From Serratia grimesii NBRC 13537 (GTDB taxonomy: Bacteria > Pseudomonadota > Gammaproteobacteria > Enterobacterales > Enterobacteriaceae): a DNA stretch of 64,000 nucleotides. A program made the position numbers and the translations under genes. The notes beneath the pieces are model-generated. The model worked only from the letters and a program-made list of their open reading frames with translations, had not been told where the DNA came from and made no database searches. The stretch covers positions 124,001 through 188,000 of the forward strand of contig NZ_BCTT01000006.1 of the NCBI RefSeq assembly GCF_001590905.1. The letters run 5' to 3'. How positions within the stretch are numbered: position 1 is the stretch's first letter; every line of letters starts with the position of its first letter. Positions 42,456 to 51,812 of the stretch are shown in pieces.

Positions 42456-44678
42456 TCAGGCTGCCTCAGCGCGTAACGTGGCAACAATGGTGGCCAGGGC
42501 CGCATGTGAGGTCTCTTCGAGTGGGCTGTTCGCCTCGGCCACTTCATTCTCAGATATCAGTGTCTGAAGGCCGATCAGCCAATCGTAGATATAAAATGCC
42601 GTATTTCTTGCTGGCGTCGGTGCCAGTTTGGCTAACCGCTGTTGGCTACCCCAGTTAACAGCGGGTTGCGGCGGCGGGGAAAAGATCGGTTGGCCGTGAT
42701 TAATCCGGCTGGCAGGACGTAAAGCCGCCTCGCGTTGCTGGAAACCTAACCAGGTGACGAAATCCCCCAATATTGCTAGCGCTTGGCTCACCTGCCGATC
42801 TTCGCCTTGTTCCGGCAAGGACCCGGCAGGCAACGCACGTGCTAGCGATTCAGCCATCTCCAACCGACAAGCGGCCGTGATCAATGCATCAACCAGTATC
42901 TCCAGATGCTGTTTTCCGACGCCCAGCAATATCCGTAATTGAGGATTGTCGGGCAGGGTGCGCAGGTGATTCACCCAATCGGCAAACACCCGTTGAGCAA
43001 AGGGGGAACCGCCAGGTTCTGTTGGCGTGGCGGAGGTCATATTCCCGTCGCCAAACAGATCGATCTCTTCATCGAACGGAGAGGCTGATGTTACGGGGGC
43101 GGGCAAGCTGTGCTGTTGTTGCACATATAACTGACGCAGCGTATTGGACTGCGGCAGCAGCCATTCGAGCAGTTCGCCGTGAACACCCGCTTGCGACTGG
43201 AGCGCACGCAGTAAGTGTTGGGCACGTTGGTGCGTTAACTGCGGGTCTGTTGTGCGCAGCCAATTGCCCAGTAAACTCTCCGTGAGTTCGCGTTGTAGCT
43301 CCTGCTGCTGCGCCAAAACACAGTCACGCTTCAAGGACGGGCGTGCTTGTGCGGCCAGATACGCCACCATACGATGGCAATCACTCTCATCGACTGCCAG
43401 CAGTGTGGCCCAACTTTCGCCCGGTTCACCGACATAGCGTTGAACGGCATCGTCTGGTCGCAATTTCCCCTCTTGGCGTGAGTCGAATGCCGTGATAGTC
43501 CAGATTAAGCCCGGCTTTCTGCGGTTGCGCACCTCTGTGTTTTCACCTTGGGTTTGCCTGACCCAGTAGGCCAGCGCGTTGCCTGCCCGACTAGCGTCTT
43601 GCGGCGTGTTGGCTGCATTGGTAACCAGTAGCAGATTAGCGTGCAGGCTATCGGCAGCGAGAATCAGCAAGCTGGCACGCTTCGCCTGCTGCATGCGCTC
43701 TATCAGCTCAGCACTTGGGCATCGGCTGCTGGTCGGCAGGTCAAGCAATTCCACGTCGTCTGGCAACCCGGCGCCTTTTCTCTGCGGCAATGTGGTTGTC
43801 ACTTCTGCTGCCAACCAAGCCAGATCGGTGAGTGCAATACCCGCCATGTCACCTTTTTCCGTCAGTACGCTAAGTTTGACTTCGGTAGGGGGCGTCATCA
43901 TACCGGCATGCAGTATGCCGCTCTCTGGGTGCAATACCTGACGTGGCGCCTGTACTCGTTCACAGTGACCCAAATCGTGCAGCGCATGTGCCAACTGCCG
44001 ATAGCTGGTTGTCAGAACAGGATCCTCGCCCCAGAGCGGCGCAAACAGTCTGGCACGGTCATCCACGCTCAGATACGGCGCCAGTAAGATGGCCTGGGGC
44101 CAGAAGTGTTTTTCCAGTGTCTGTTGCCATTTGCCACTCTGGTGACGAAGGCTGTCCCACAGCGCAACAACCGCGTTACTGTCCAGGCCGTTGATAACCA
44201 TAGGCTGGCGGTGGCGCTCCAATGCAGCAAGATGCGCGGCTACTGCGCGCGTGTCCCAGTCAGGATGAAAACCGCCCATAACCGCGGTGCTGATCATCAT
44301 GGCAATCACCTGCGCTTCATTAAGCAAGGAAATGGCAACAGGGTAAGAAGAGGGGGACTGAGGGCCGGAAGCGCTATAACGCACTGTCAGTGTGGCATCT
44401 TCGGTCAAGGGTGTTGCACCGGGAGCCAGTGCGGCCAATAAGTGGGCTTTGGCTGCGGCGTTATGGCCATAGAGGCCGATGCCAACGCGGTGATGCATCG
44501 CGCTGTCCAACTGTCTGGCACGGTTGTGACAGCGGCGCAGGCGAATCGTCAGATTATCTGCTTCTCTGTTCAGGCGCGTGGATTGCTGTCGCGTGCTGGC
44601 TACCCAGTCAATCGCCTGAATGATGCTGTTACCGAGGCTGTTTATCGGCTCTGGCCCGCCGGAGTTGATAGGTTTCAT
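42456..44678 (-). CDS. srfC: Virulence factor SrfC family protein
   Basis: A 740-residue cytoplasmic protein of the SrfC family. Near residue 63 it has GLYGHNAAAKAHLLAAL, which looks like a degenerate P-loop (GxxxxGK[ST] lacks its canonical residues). Later DVELLDLPTSSR could be the matching Asp strand, so it may have a GTPase/dynamin-like fold without normal nucleotide binding (inference). A long helical region follows. The start at 44678 overlaps the srfB stop by four bases (ATGA), so the three srf genes are translationally coupled. In Salmonella the srf genes were described as SsrB-regulated; the biochemical role is unknown. Confidence 0.85.
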   Translation of the reverse strand: MKPINSGGPEPINSLGNSIIQAIDWVASTRQQSTRLNREADNLTIRLRRCHNRARQLDSAMHHRVGIGLYGHNAAAKAHLLAALAPGATPLTEDATLTVRYSASGPQSPSSYPVAISLLNEAQVIAMMISTAVMGGFHPDWDTRAVAAHLAALERHRQPMVINGLDSNAVVALWDSLRHQSGKWQQTLEKHFWPQAILLAPYLSVDDRARLFAPLWGEDPVLTTSYRQLAHALHDLGHCERVQAPRQVLHPESGILHAGMMTPPTEVKLSVLTEKGDMAGIALTDLAWLAAEVTTTLPQRKGAGLPDDVELLDLPTSSRCPSAELIERMQQAKRASLLILAADSLHANLLLVTNAANTPQDASRAGNALAYWVRQTQGENTEVRNRRKPGLIWTITAFDSRQEGKLRPDDAVQRYVGEPGESWATLLAVDESDCHRMVAYLAAQARPSLKRDCVLAQQQELQRELTESLLGNWLRTTDPQLTHQRAQHLLRALQSQAGVHGELLEWLLPQSNTLRQLYVQQQHSLPAPVTSASPFDEEIDLFGDGNMTSATPTEPGGSPFAQRVFADWVNHLRTLPDNPQLRILLGVGKQHLEILVDALITAACRLEMAESLARALPAGSLPEQGEDRQVSQALAILGDFVTWLGFQQREAALRPASRINHGQPIFSPPPQPAVNWGSQQRLAKLAPTPARNTAFYIYDWLIGLQTLISENEVAEANSPLEETSHAALATIVATLRAEAA

Positions 44679-47623
44679 CGTTGATAAATGCTCCCGCTGT
44701 CGATCCAATAATGGGTTGCGCCAGAGGCGCTGGCAGCCAAGGTATTGAGTTTTAATTGCAGATGATGTGCGGGAATAGGCGTTCCGTCGGCTAAATGAGC
44801 CTGGGCGATGCTGACCCCTTCGGCACCCTGTTCATCGTTGCCGGTAATCGCCAATCGCAGGTTGATGACTGCATCGCCAGCCAGTTTACGTGCTAGCTGC
44901 GGGTCGGTAATAGTGAGTGTATACAGTGGCGATGCCGGCCAGCGTTCGTTATCTAATTGGCGGAACCCCAGGCGCAGGGGGCCACGCAGCTGAAAGTATT
45001 TGTCAGGATCCAGCGAAAAGTCTGCGCAATCCAGATCGATATCGCGGTAGTAGACATTATCGTCCGCCAGCATGTTATTGCTATCCAACATGCCCAGATG
45101 GCGAATGGTGGAATATGGCTGGAAGTCCCCGACGTTAAAATAAAAACTTTCCAGGCGCAGATCGATCGCCAGCAGGCACAGCATGGCTCCCACGGCGGCG
45201 GTTGATTTGGGGTTATCGATACGCCCACGCTTATTAAAGGGGTACCAACTGCGTGTGTGATATCCCTCTAACGGCAAGATTCGGCTGGCAGGAAGCGGTT
45301 GCAGGTGACGCAATAACGTCTGAACCCCCGGGAAACGCGCCGGGCGGCCGGTCAGTAGCAACACATCGCAGGCGTACAACGCCACAACTTCGGAAAGCAG
45401 GCGCAGACAGTGGTTTATGCCGATCCTGTCGGACAGAAAGGCTGCGTGTAAGGCCCCCAGGCGAATGACCAGCGGGGTTTGTAGAATATCGAAGGCAGTG
45501 ACCGAGGACTCGCGCTGAACTTCACCGTTGATAAACGCCAGTACCTGTGAGGTTGGGGTCTGTGGCAGCAACTCACCCAAACTGGTGGCGATTTCCGCGT
45601 GGGCGTCCAGCGGATCGTAATCCTCATAAGCGCTCAGTAATGCACGCCCGGCAGGCATGAAAATTTGCAGCGTGGCCTGCTGACGCAGCGTTGAAAACCC
45701 GTCTATACGACCTTCATTGCCAAACAACTTGTCCATTATCGCCGGGGTTGCGGTGACCCCGGCATTTTCGAACGCGTGCTGTACGGCAGGCAAGATAAAC
45801 TGTTGAATGATATCCAACAAAATATCGTCACCGGCGACTTTAAATCCTTCGCGGAATAACAAACGTGGATTGATTTTAATGTTGTTGCCAACACCATCAT
45901 CCAGTGCGTATTGGGTGATGGCCAAATCGGTCGTGCCGCCACCGATATCAATGGAGGCGATACGCAGCATTTTTCCCGGTTGCGTTCCAGGCTCTGTTGG
46001 CCGGTCCGGCCTGGCCATTGCGGCAAAAAAGGCGTCAGTACGGCCGGCAAAATTCACCTGAGTTTCGTTATACAGATAAACCATCTGGCCACAGGTCGCT
46101 TCGTCCCATTCCATATGTACCTGAGGTACAGGCACGCGTGTGTTGTCGCCGTTGAATGGCGCATCCAGAGGGTGCCAACCCATGGCTTTCCATACCAGAC
46201 CAATGGCTTCCTGCATGCGGCGGCGGAAAATTTCACGCTCTGGTTTGGGCATCGCTGAAGGCAGTGTCAGGATGATGGTGCGCAACCGACGCGGTGCGGA
46301 GGTGTTCGGCATTTTAAGCCGCTGAGCGATGCTGTTGATTTGCATCAGCACTTGCGTCAGCAGTTCGGTCAGCATCAAGGTCATGACCGCACTGCGGCTA
46401 TAATGGGCAGCAAAAACCGGCAGTCGTGCCTCTACGGGTAACCCGGACAGCGGCAAACCTTCGTCGTTGAGCAGTGAGGTCAATGGTGCTGCGGCGGCCA
46501 TGGGTTCTTGTTTACCGTTAAAGCGCCAGCCGGGCGCATAGCGTTCTTCATCCCACAGGTAACGGCGCGGGCTGGAAATGCCGGTGGTGCCTTCGGTTCC
46601 TTCCCGTTGCTGAGCCAGTTGCATGGCTTCGTGGCCGACACGGGTAATTGAAGGCCAGGTAAAGGCGTCATCGCGTCCGCTTTGGAAAGAGAGGTGTTGT
46701 TTGCCAAATGAGGCTTGGGCAAACTCGACTCGACTCTCAAACAACGCGCTGTAAACGCAATGTGGCATGGACAATGAGCGTAACTGCAATTCATTGGTTT
46801 GCTTCAAACCGTTATTTTCTTGCGGATGATCTTCGACCAACACCCCGCAGGTGTGGGAATTACCGACATCCAAAATCACGTCCACGTTGACCGCGGGCTG
46901 CTGTGGTGTCTCCCCGATGATTTTTATCCGGGGAACGGTAAGCTGATTACCCAGCATATTCAATACGTTGAGGTAATGCGCCTGGTATTCGAAGGTTTTC
47001 AGTCCGGCGTATATGTCTGTTTCGGTACGCGCCTCCAGACTGGACGCGCATTGAGTAAATACTTCACGCAACCAACTGTCTATCCAGGTCAGATCGAGAA
47101 ACTCGCCTAACTCATGGTTACGGTGGGCCAGTGAGAAGCTGAGCCCAGTATTGAGATCGCTTTCGCTTGGGCCCAGGGCCGCCTGTCCCGCCGGAACGAG
47201 TCGGGTATCAAAGGCAAAGACGACCCGCAGCAGGTTGCCGTCCTGATCGGGCGCATCCAGCAAGACGATCTGCATTCGAGCCCAATTATCAGGCCCGGAT
47301 AAAAATGCACCAGATGACGTGCAACGAAAGAAAGGCAGAGGCAGCCAGATTTTATTCAGCAGTTGCAGTGATTGCTGTAGGGGAAAACTGAACTCTGGAC
47401 GCACCACCTCAGGAGCTTGTCCTGGCTGGGCGGGTAACAGGTACTTGCCTGTATCGGCATCCCATTGTAGACGCAGAAGCGGGCCGCTTGCCGTCTGACG
47501 GACGAATTTGCCGGGAAAATCGGCATCCAATATCGGCGTCAGGGCAAAGTCCATAAATTGGATGCCACTGTCCTGAATCAGCGTAATGGCTTGTTTGTAA
47601 TCCACCAGGGGTGCCAGCATCAT
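44675..47623 (-). CDS. srfB: Virulence factor SrfB family protein (Hsp70/actin-like)
   Basis: A 982-residue protein recognised as SrfB. Actin/Hsp70-superfamily motifs are visible: phosphate-1 NVDVILDVGNSHTCGVLVED (about 235-255), phosphate-2 IASIDIGGGTTDLAITQ (about 545), and an adenosine-loop-like VLLLTGRPARFPGV (about 755). It therefore probably binds ATP and undergoes domain motions. It is about 400 residues longer than DnaK, with an extra N-terminal region (1-225) and a beta-rich C terminus. The start overlaps the srfA stop and its stop overlaps srfC. No secretion signal is seen. With SrfA (membrane) and SrfC it may form one membrane-associated complex (inference). Confidence 0.88.
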   Translation of the reverse strand: MMLAPLVDYKQAITLIQDSGIQFMDFALTPILDADFPGKFVRQTASGPLLRLQWDADTGKYLLPAQPGQAPEVVRPEFSFPLQQSLQLLNKIWLPLPFFRCTSSGAFLSGPDNWARMQIVLLDAPDQDGNLLRVVFAFDTRLVPAGQAALGPSESDLNTGLSFSLAHRNHELGEFLDLTWIDSWLREVFTQCASSLEARTETDIYAGLKTFEYQAHYLNVLNMLGNQLTVPRIKIIGETPQQPAVNVDVILDVGNSHTCGVLVEDHPQENNGLKQTNELQLRSLSMPHCVYSALFESRVEFAQASFGKQHLSFQSGRDDAFTWPSITRVGHEAMQLAQQREGTEGTTGISSPRRYLWDEERYAPGWRFNGKQEPMAAAAPLTSLLNDEGLPLSGLPVEARLPVFAAHYSRSAVMTLMLTELLTQVLMQINSIAQRLKMPNTSAPRRLRTIILTLPSAMPKPEREIFRRRMQEAIGLVWKAMGWHPLDAPFNGDNTRVPVPQVHMEWDEATCGQMVYLYNETQVNFAGRTDAFFAAMARPDRPTEPGTQPGKMLRIASIDIGGGTTDLAITQYALDDGVGNNIKINPRLLFREGFKVAGDDILLDIIQQFILPAVQHAFENAGVTATPAIMDKLFGNEGRIDGFSTLRQQATLQIFMPAGRALLSAYEDYDPLDAHAEIATSLGELLPQTPTSQVLAFINGEVQRESSVTAFDILQTPLVIRLGALHAAFLSDRIGINHCLRLLSEVVALYACDVLLLTGRPARFPGVQTLLRHLQPLPASRILPLEGYHTRSWYPFNKRGRIDNPKSTAAVGAMLCLLAIDLRLESFYFNVGDFQPYSTIRHLGMLDSNNMLADDNVYYRDIDLDCADFSLDPDKYFQLRGPLRLGFRQLDNERWPASPLYTLTITDPQLARKLAGDAVINLRLAITGNDEQGAEGVSIAQAHLADGTPIPAHHLQLKLNTLAASASGATHYWIDSGSIYQR

Positions 47624-48840
47624 TTACTCTCGCGCTTTAACGTCATGGGATAGACCGTGTCCGCATCGTAGCGACCGGTGCACTCTGCAGGCCCGGTTTC
47701 GTTTTGCTTGCAGACGATTTCCGGTATTTGGTAGCGGCTGCCGTCGCTGCAGCGCGCTTTGGTACGGCTATTGATCACCAGATTGCCAGACTGCATCAGC
47801 CCGGCTTCCACTGGCGTTCGGCAGGTGATGGCATCACCGTAGGTAATTCTTGCCGTCCCTTTGCCGCCGTTCAGGCGATATTGCAGGCTAGGGCGTTTGC
47901 CTGTGAGGGGATCTTTCAGTGCCACGGTCGCGCGCCACTGGCCGTTGAGAAAACGCGTTGATCCGGCTTTGACCGAGTCGGCGGGCAACACTAACGAATT
48001 TTTGTCTGCCGGCGGTAGGGGTACGGGGGCTGGCGGTGGCGGCATCAGCGTCGCATGGGCTAATGGGAGTTGCAGTTTGAACGCGGGCACGGCGATACGA
48101 ACAGTGGGTGCCGGTTGCTGCGCCACGGGGACGGGGGCAGGCAGGGCGCTCGGGGAGGTCATCCAATGAGCCAGCAGGGCAATCAACATCAGCGCAGGCA
48201 AAATCCACGCATAGCGACGCCACCGGCGGCGTGACTGTACAGGCGTGACGGCGACCGATGGCGCGACCTCTGGTGCAGGCTCCGGCACAGGTATGGCTGT
48301 GGGTATCACTGTGGGACGCGGTGTGGCGGCAATTGGCGTCGGTTTTTCTTCTGCAAGGTCAACCGGGCGTAAGCACGTCAAGGGGTCATCCTGGCACTGG
48401 GCGTGTGGCTTGATAAATCCCCAAAAGGTCAGGACCGGCTTGCCATCGACCAGATAGACATGCTGTGAGTCGGGAATTTGCATGGCTTTGGTCAACAATG
48501 CGCCAAACAAACGGTGGCTGGGGTGCTCGGTAGCCTGTGTCTGGGCGATCAATGAACGGAATGCTTCCAGGCTTTGTTCCAGTAGATGCACGGCCTGCGT
48601 ACGTTGGTCATCAGTTGCTGCCAGCCAAGACGTTACTTTCCCCGGAAAAGGAGAATACCAGTCAATACGGGTGCCCGTTTCGTTCGGCTGCGGGATTGCC
48701 AGGCAATCGGCTGCTTGCTGCTGTTGGCGAATGCGTAATGTTTCTCGCAACTGCAATGCGCAGGCATAAACCGGTTGCCCATTCTCGCCCAATGCAAGCA
48801 CATCATCTAAACTGCCACTGCGTAAAAAGGGTTTCACCAC
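47620..48840 (-). CDS. srfA: SrfA family protein, single-pass membrane
   Basis: 406 residues. The N-terminal cytoplasmic domain (about 1-190) is followed by a Pro/Ala-rich linker, a transmembrane segment WILPALMLIALLAHW (about 213-228) preceded by RRRWRR, another Pro-rich stretch, and a C-terminal domain (about 290-406) with several cysteines (CRTPVE, KARCSDG, IVCKQNETGPAEC) likely to be disulfide-bonded in the periplasm. It is the first gene of the srfABC operon. The apparent start is GTG 48840, with GGACAAGG upstream; a later ATG is not obvious. It is coupled to srfB by a four-base overlap. Confidence 0.82.
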   Translation of the reverse strand: MVKPFLRSGSLDDVLALGENGQPVYACALQLRETLRIRQQQQAADCLAIPQPNETGTRIDWYSPFPGKVTSWLAATDDQRTQAVHLLEQSLEAFRSLIAQTQATEHPSHRLFGALLTKAMQIPDSQHVYLVDGKPVLTFWGFIKPHAQCQDDPLTCLRPVDLAEEKPTPIAATPRPTVIPTAIPVPEPAPEVAPSVAVTPVQSRRRWRRYAWILPALMLIALLAHWMTSPSALPAPVPVAQQPAPTVRIAVPAFKLQLPLAHATLMPPPPAPVPLPPADKNSLVLPADSVKAGSTRFLNGQWRATVALKDPLTGKRPSLQYRLNGGKGTARITYGDAITCRTPVEAGLMQSGNLVINSRTKARCSDGSRYQIPEIVCKQNETGPAECTGRYDADTVYPMTLKRESK

Positions 48841-49108
48841 GGCAAAAAACCTTGTCCTGTTCTGCTAAAACGTGCAAACAGCCATGGTAACCCGCGGCGT
48901 GAGCGGTCAAACGGATGAAGACAGGCGTAAAACTACGTTTCTTTTTCCTCTATCGCGCGAGTTCGTTGTTATTGACAAGGTTGACCCCTGTTCTCGGTGC
49001 GGCAGCCACGGTTAATTTGACTTCATTAATCGTTGTTTTGCCTTTGATTCACCACGGACCCAGGGGCGTAAGATCGTGCTGAGGCTTATCCAGACAGAAG
49101 GGAAAATA

Positions 49109-49537
49109 ATGTCGCAGACTACGGAACATCAACATTTTGGCGGAGCCAAAATCGCGCTGCTATGCGGTGATAAATTGCTGACTTACCAACGTGATGACAA
49201 CGCGAATATTCCCTGGCCTGGATGCTGGGATTTGCCCGGTGGCGGACGCGAAGGCGATGAAACGCCATTGCAATGTGTGCAACGGGAAACTCAGGAGGAA
49301 TTTGGCTTACAGATTGATGCGCAGCAGGTGAGCTGTCAGCAGTATTACGACGGAATTTTGGCCGGCTATTCGCCGACCTGGTTTATGTTGGGCGAAATCA
49401 CACCAGAAGAGATTGCCGCCATTCGCTTTGGCGATGAAGGGCAACGTTGGCAGATGATGTGTATCGACACCTTCATTCATCACCCGCAAGGCATTTCGCA
49501 CTTGCAGCAACGATTAGCCTGGCATCTTTGGCGTTAA
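49109..49537 (+). CDS. NUDIX hydrolase
   Basis: A 142-residue pyrophosphohydrolase. A complete NUDIX box is present from about residue 43: GGGREGDETPLQCV, then QRETQEEFGL (G-x5-E-x7-RETQEE-x-GL). Substrate is unknown; relatives act on nucleoside diphosphate derivatives. ATG 49109 has AAGGG upstream; an earlier in-frame start at 49076 lacks one. Divergent from srfA. Its last four bases overlap the stop of the convergent DUF523 gene. Confidence 0.9.
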   Translation: MSQTTEHQHFGGAKIALLCGDKLLTYQRDDNANIPWPGCWDLPGGGREGDETPLQCVQRETQEEFGLQIDAQQVSCQQYYDGILAGYSPTWFMLGEITPEEIAAIRFGDEGQRWQMMCIDTFIHHPQGISHLQQRLAWHLWR

Positions 49538-50034
49538 GCGTGTTCCACTGCCTCAACGCGGGCGATCAATGCGTCGAGCTGCCGATCGGAAAACACTTCA
49601 ATGCCATTTTGGCGTAGAAGCTCGGCGGTGACGCCGCTACCGGGTTTGGTCTGACCGCTGAAAGAACCGTCGTAAATAAACTGGCTGCCGCAGGATGGGC
49701 TGCCGTCGGTGAGTAGGGCAAAACGACAGCCGTGTCGCCGCGCCGTTTCCAACGCCAGATGCGCACCAAGCAGATAGCTGTGGGTGACGTCGTCGCCACT
49801 GACCTCGATGACCCGGGCCTGCTGAGCCAACACCGTGGCACCTTCGGCTGCCACCGTAATTTCTGCCGAGGGGCGTGGCGTCGAAAAGCCGGCGGCCAGC
49901 TCTGGGCAGCAAACTACCAAACGTCCTTCGTGTTGCCAGCGCTGCAACGTGGCGTTGAGTAACGGTTTATCTGAACCGTTGTAGCGAACTTTAAAACCGG
50001 CCAGGCAGGCGCTGAATAAAATCTTTGACGGCAT
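49534..50034 (-). CDS. DUF523 family protein
   Basis: A 166-residue protein with the DUF523 hallmarks: SKILFSACLAGFKVRYNGSD (conserved first Cys), VVCCPELAAGFSTPRPSAEI, and FALLTDGSPSCGSQFIYDGSFSG. The three cysteine clusters suggest metal or Fe-S binding, but function is unproven. The start is either ATG 50034 (chosen; the family usually begins right here) or GTG 50052. It is convergent with the NUDIX gene. Confidence 0.85.
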   Translation of the reverse strand: MPSKILFSACLAGFKVRYNGSDKPLLNATLQRWQHEGRLVVCCPELAAGFSTPRPSAEITVAAEGATVLAQQARVIEVSGDDVTHSYLLGAHLALETARRHGCRFALLTDGSPSCGSQFIYDGSFSGQTKPGSGVTAELLRQNGIEVFSDRQLDALIARVEAVEHA

Positions 50035-50109
50035 GAGATCAGTCTCTGTCACAGGGGCGAAAGCGTGGCACTGGTGGCCTACGCGCGCGGCTTTAACATA
50101 ACAGAATCA

Positions 50110-50781
50110 TCACTCCGATGGCAGGGCCAGACGGTTAATCTCTGCGGGTTCAACGACGCGTAACGTCTTTTCACCACGTGCCACTGCCAGCATGGCCAGC
50201 CCGACGCGTTCAGTGGTAGTGACCTGATTGGGGAACAACCGAAGGGCGACAAACCACAATGGTTTAAATACCCGATATAACAGATCATAAGCACGGGTTC
50301 TTGAGCGGATGCCGTGCAGCGGTACGATAGCGCCAGGGCGAAACATCACCGCGTGAAATGGCAATGCCAATAAGGCATTCTCGGTTGCGCCTTTGACCCT
50401 GGCCCACATACTGCGCCCTTGTTCACTGCTGTCGGTACCCACACCTGAGACATAGATAAAGGTCATCGTCGGGTTCAACTGCGCTAACGGACGCGCTGTA
50501 GCCAGTGTCAGATCGTAGGTCAAGGTGCGATAGCGCGCTTCGCTCATGCCGGTTGAGGAGACGCCAAGGCAGAAAAAGCAGGCGTCATACCCCACAAGCT
50601 GCGCCTCGATGGCGGATAAATCGCTCAGTTCAGGCAGCGTTAGTTGTCTTAATTTTGCATGCTGTTGTGCCAATGCGCTGCGGCCGATACTGAGTACCTC
50701 ACTCACCTGCGGATCGCGCAGACATTCACGTAACGCGCCCTGGCCGACCATGCCACTGGCGCCGAATATTATCACTCTCAT
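50110..50781 (-). CDS. NAD(P)H-binding (atypical SDR) protein
   Basis: A 223-residue protein starting MRVIIFGASGMVGQGALREC, the GxxGxxG loop of NAD(P)-binding extended/atypical SDRs. It continues FFCLGVSSTGMSEARYRTLT and IYVSGVGTDSSEQGRSMWAR, where the usual Tyr-x-x-x-Lys is replaced by WARVK. It may therefore be a redox sensor or chaperone rather than a classical dehydrogenase. The start overlaps the AraC stop by four bases, so it is the last gene of an SDR-AraC-this operon. Confidence 0.82.
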   Translation of the reverse strand: MRVIIFGASGMVGQGALRECLRDPQVSEVLSIGRSALAQQHAKLRQLTLPELSDLSAIEAQLVGYDACFFCLGVSSTGMSEARYRTLTYDLTLATARPLAQLNPTMTFIYVSGVGTDSSEQGRSMWARVKGATENALLALPFHAVMFRPGAIVPLHGIRSRTRAYDLLYRVFKPLWFVALRLFPNQVTTTERVGLAMLAVARGEKTLRVVEPAEINRLALPSE

Positions 50782-51803
50782 TGTCTGTTCTCTTTGGCGC
50801 CGGCAACCCGTTGGGTGCGCCAGCGGTTGGGTGTTTGTTCTTCCCACTGCATAAAGGCACGGCTGAATGAATTTAATTCTTCAAACCCCAGCACAAAGGC
50901 GATTTCCCCGGGTTCCAGATCGGTCTCCGCCAGCAGTTGGCAGGCAGTACGATGGCGGGTTTTGTCCAGCAGCTGTTGGTAGCTGTAACCCTGCTGCTGT
51001 AAGCGGCGTTGCAGCGTGCGCGGGCTGACATACAGCTCCGCCGCGACACTGTTGACGCTGGGGCGCTGGCCACGCATGCTGCGGCCGAGTATCGCCATCA
51101 CTTGGGTCGGCAAATCGTGCGCTTGCAGTGACTGGCTCAATTCTGCCTCTAGACCAGGTAGCAATGTCGCCAGCATGTCCTGGTTATACGTGATGAACGG
51201 CTGCTGCATCAGTGCACGATCGAACACCAATACATCCAGCGGGGCGTCGAAGTGGATTGGGCAGCCGAAGTAATGCGGCAGCGGTGAAGCTGGGTTGTGT
51301 CGCCGTGTCAGCTCAATGGAGCGCGGGCGTATCAGCAGGCCGGTACCACGGCGGCATAGGGTGATGATTGAGGCAAAGATGGCGTCAATTAACAGCTCCG
51401 GCGCATGGCCTTCGGCCATGATCCAACGGGTGTGCATGCGTACACTGTCGCCATCCTCCGTCAACGTCAGTTCTTCCGGGCACAGCAGCCGCTTGTAACG
51501 GGCGATCTTTTGTAATGCTTCTCCCAGTGTGGCGGAGTGCAGTGCGGCGGCCGAAGCAATATCATAATGCTCCGGGGCCACGTCACCGCCAAGGCGCAGG
51601 CCGAATGTGTCGTCATCAGCCAACTGAGCGAGGGCGCGCCAAATGTCAAAGAACTGTCGGGTGGACAGTTTAACCTTGTCACGCCGCTCGTTGAGCAGCC
51701 CCACTGGCAGGCGAGCCAGCTGGCAGACCCTTTCAATATTGACGCCAAGAACCGCCAGACGGGCGGATAGCACGCTGGAAAGGGGGATCTGATCGCTGCT
51801 CAT
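50778..51803 (-). CDS. AraC-family transcriptional regulator
   Basis: 341 residues: an N-terminal ligand-binding domain of the AraC_binding_2-like (OruR/ArgR-type) group, about 15-210, and a C-terminal double helix-turn-helix (about 235-330, with SVNSVAAELYVSPRTLQRRL and LEPGEIAFVLGFEELNSFSR). AGGAG lies five bases before the ATG, inside the end of the SDR gene. It probably regulates its own SDR/NAD-binding operon (inference). Confidence 0.9.
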   Translation of the reverse strand: MSSDQIPLSSVLSARLAVLGVNIERVCQLARLPVGLLNERRDKVKLSTRQFFDIWRALAQLADDDTFGLRLGGDVAPEHYDIASAAALHSATLGEALQKIARYKRLLCPEELTLTEDGDSVRMHTRWIMAEGHAPELLIDAIFASIITLCRRGTGLLIRPRSIELTRRHNPASPLPHYFGCPIHFDAPLDVLVFDRALMQQPFITYNQDMLATLLPGLEAELSQSLQAHDLPTQVMAILGRSMRGQRPSVNSVAAELYVSPRTLQRRLQQQGYSYQQLLDKTRHRTACQLLAETDLEPGEIAFVLGFEELNSFSRAFMQWEEQTPNRWRTQRVAGAKENRQ

Positions 51804-51812
51804 TATTACTCC

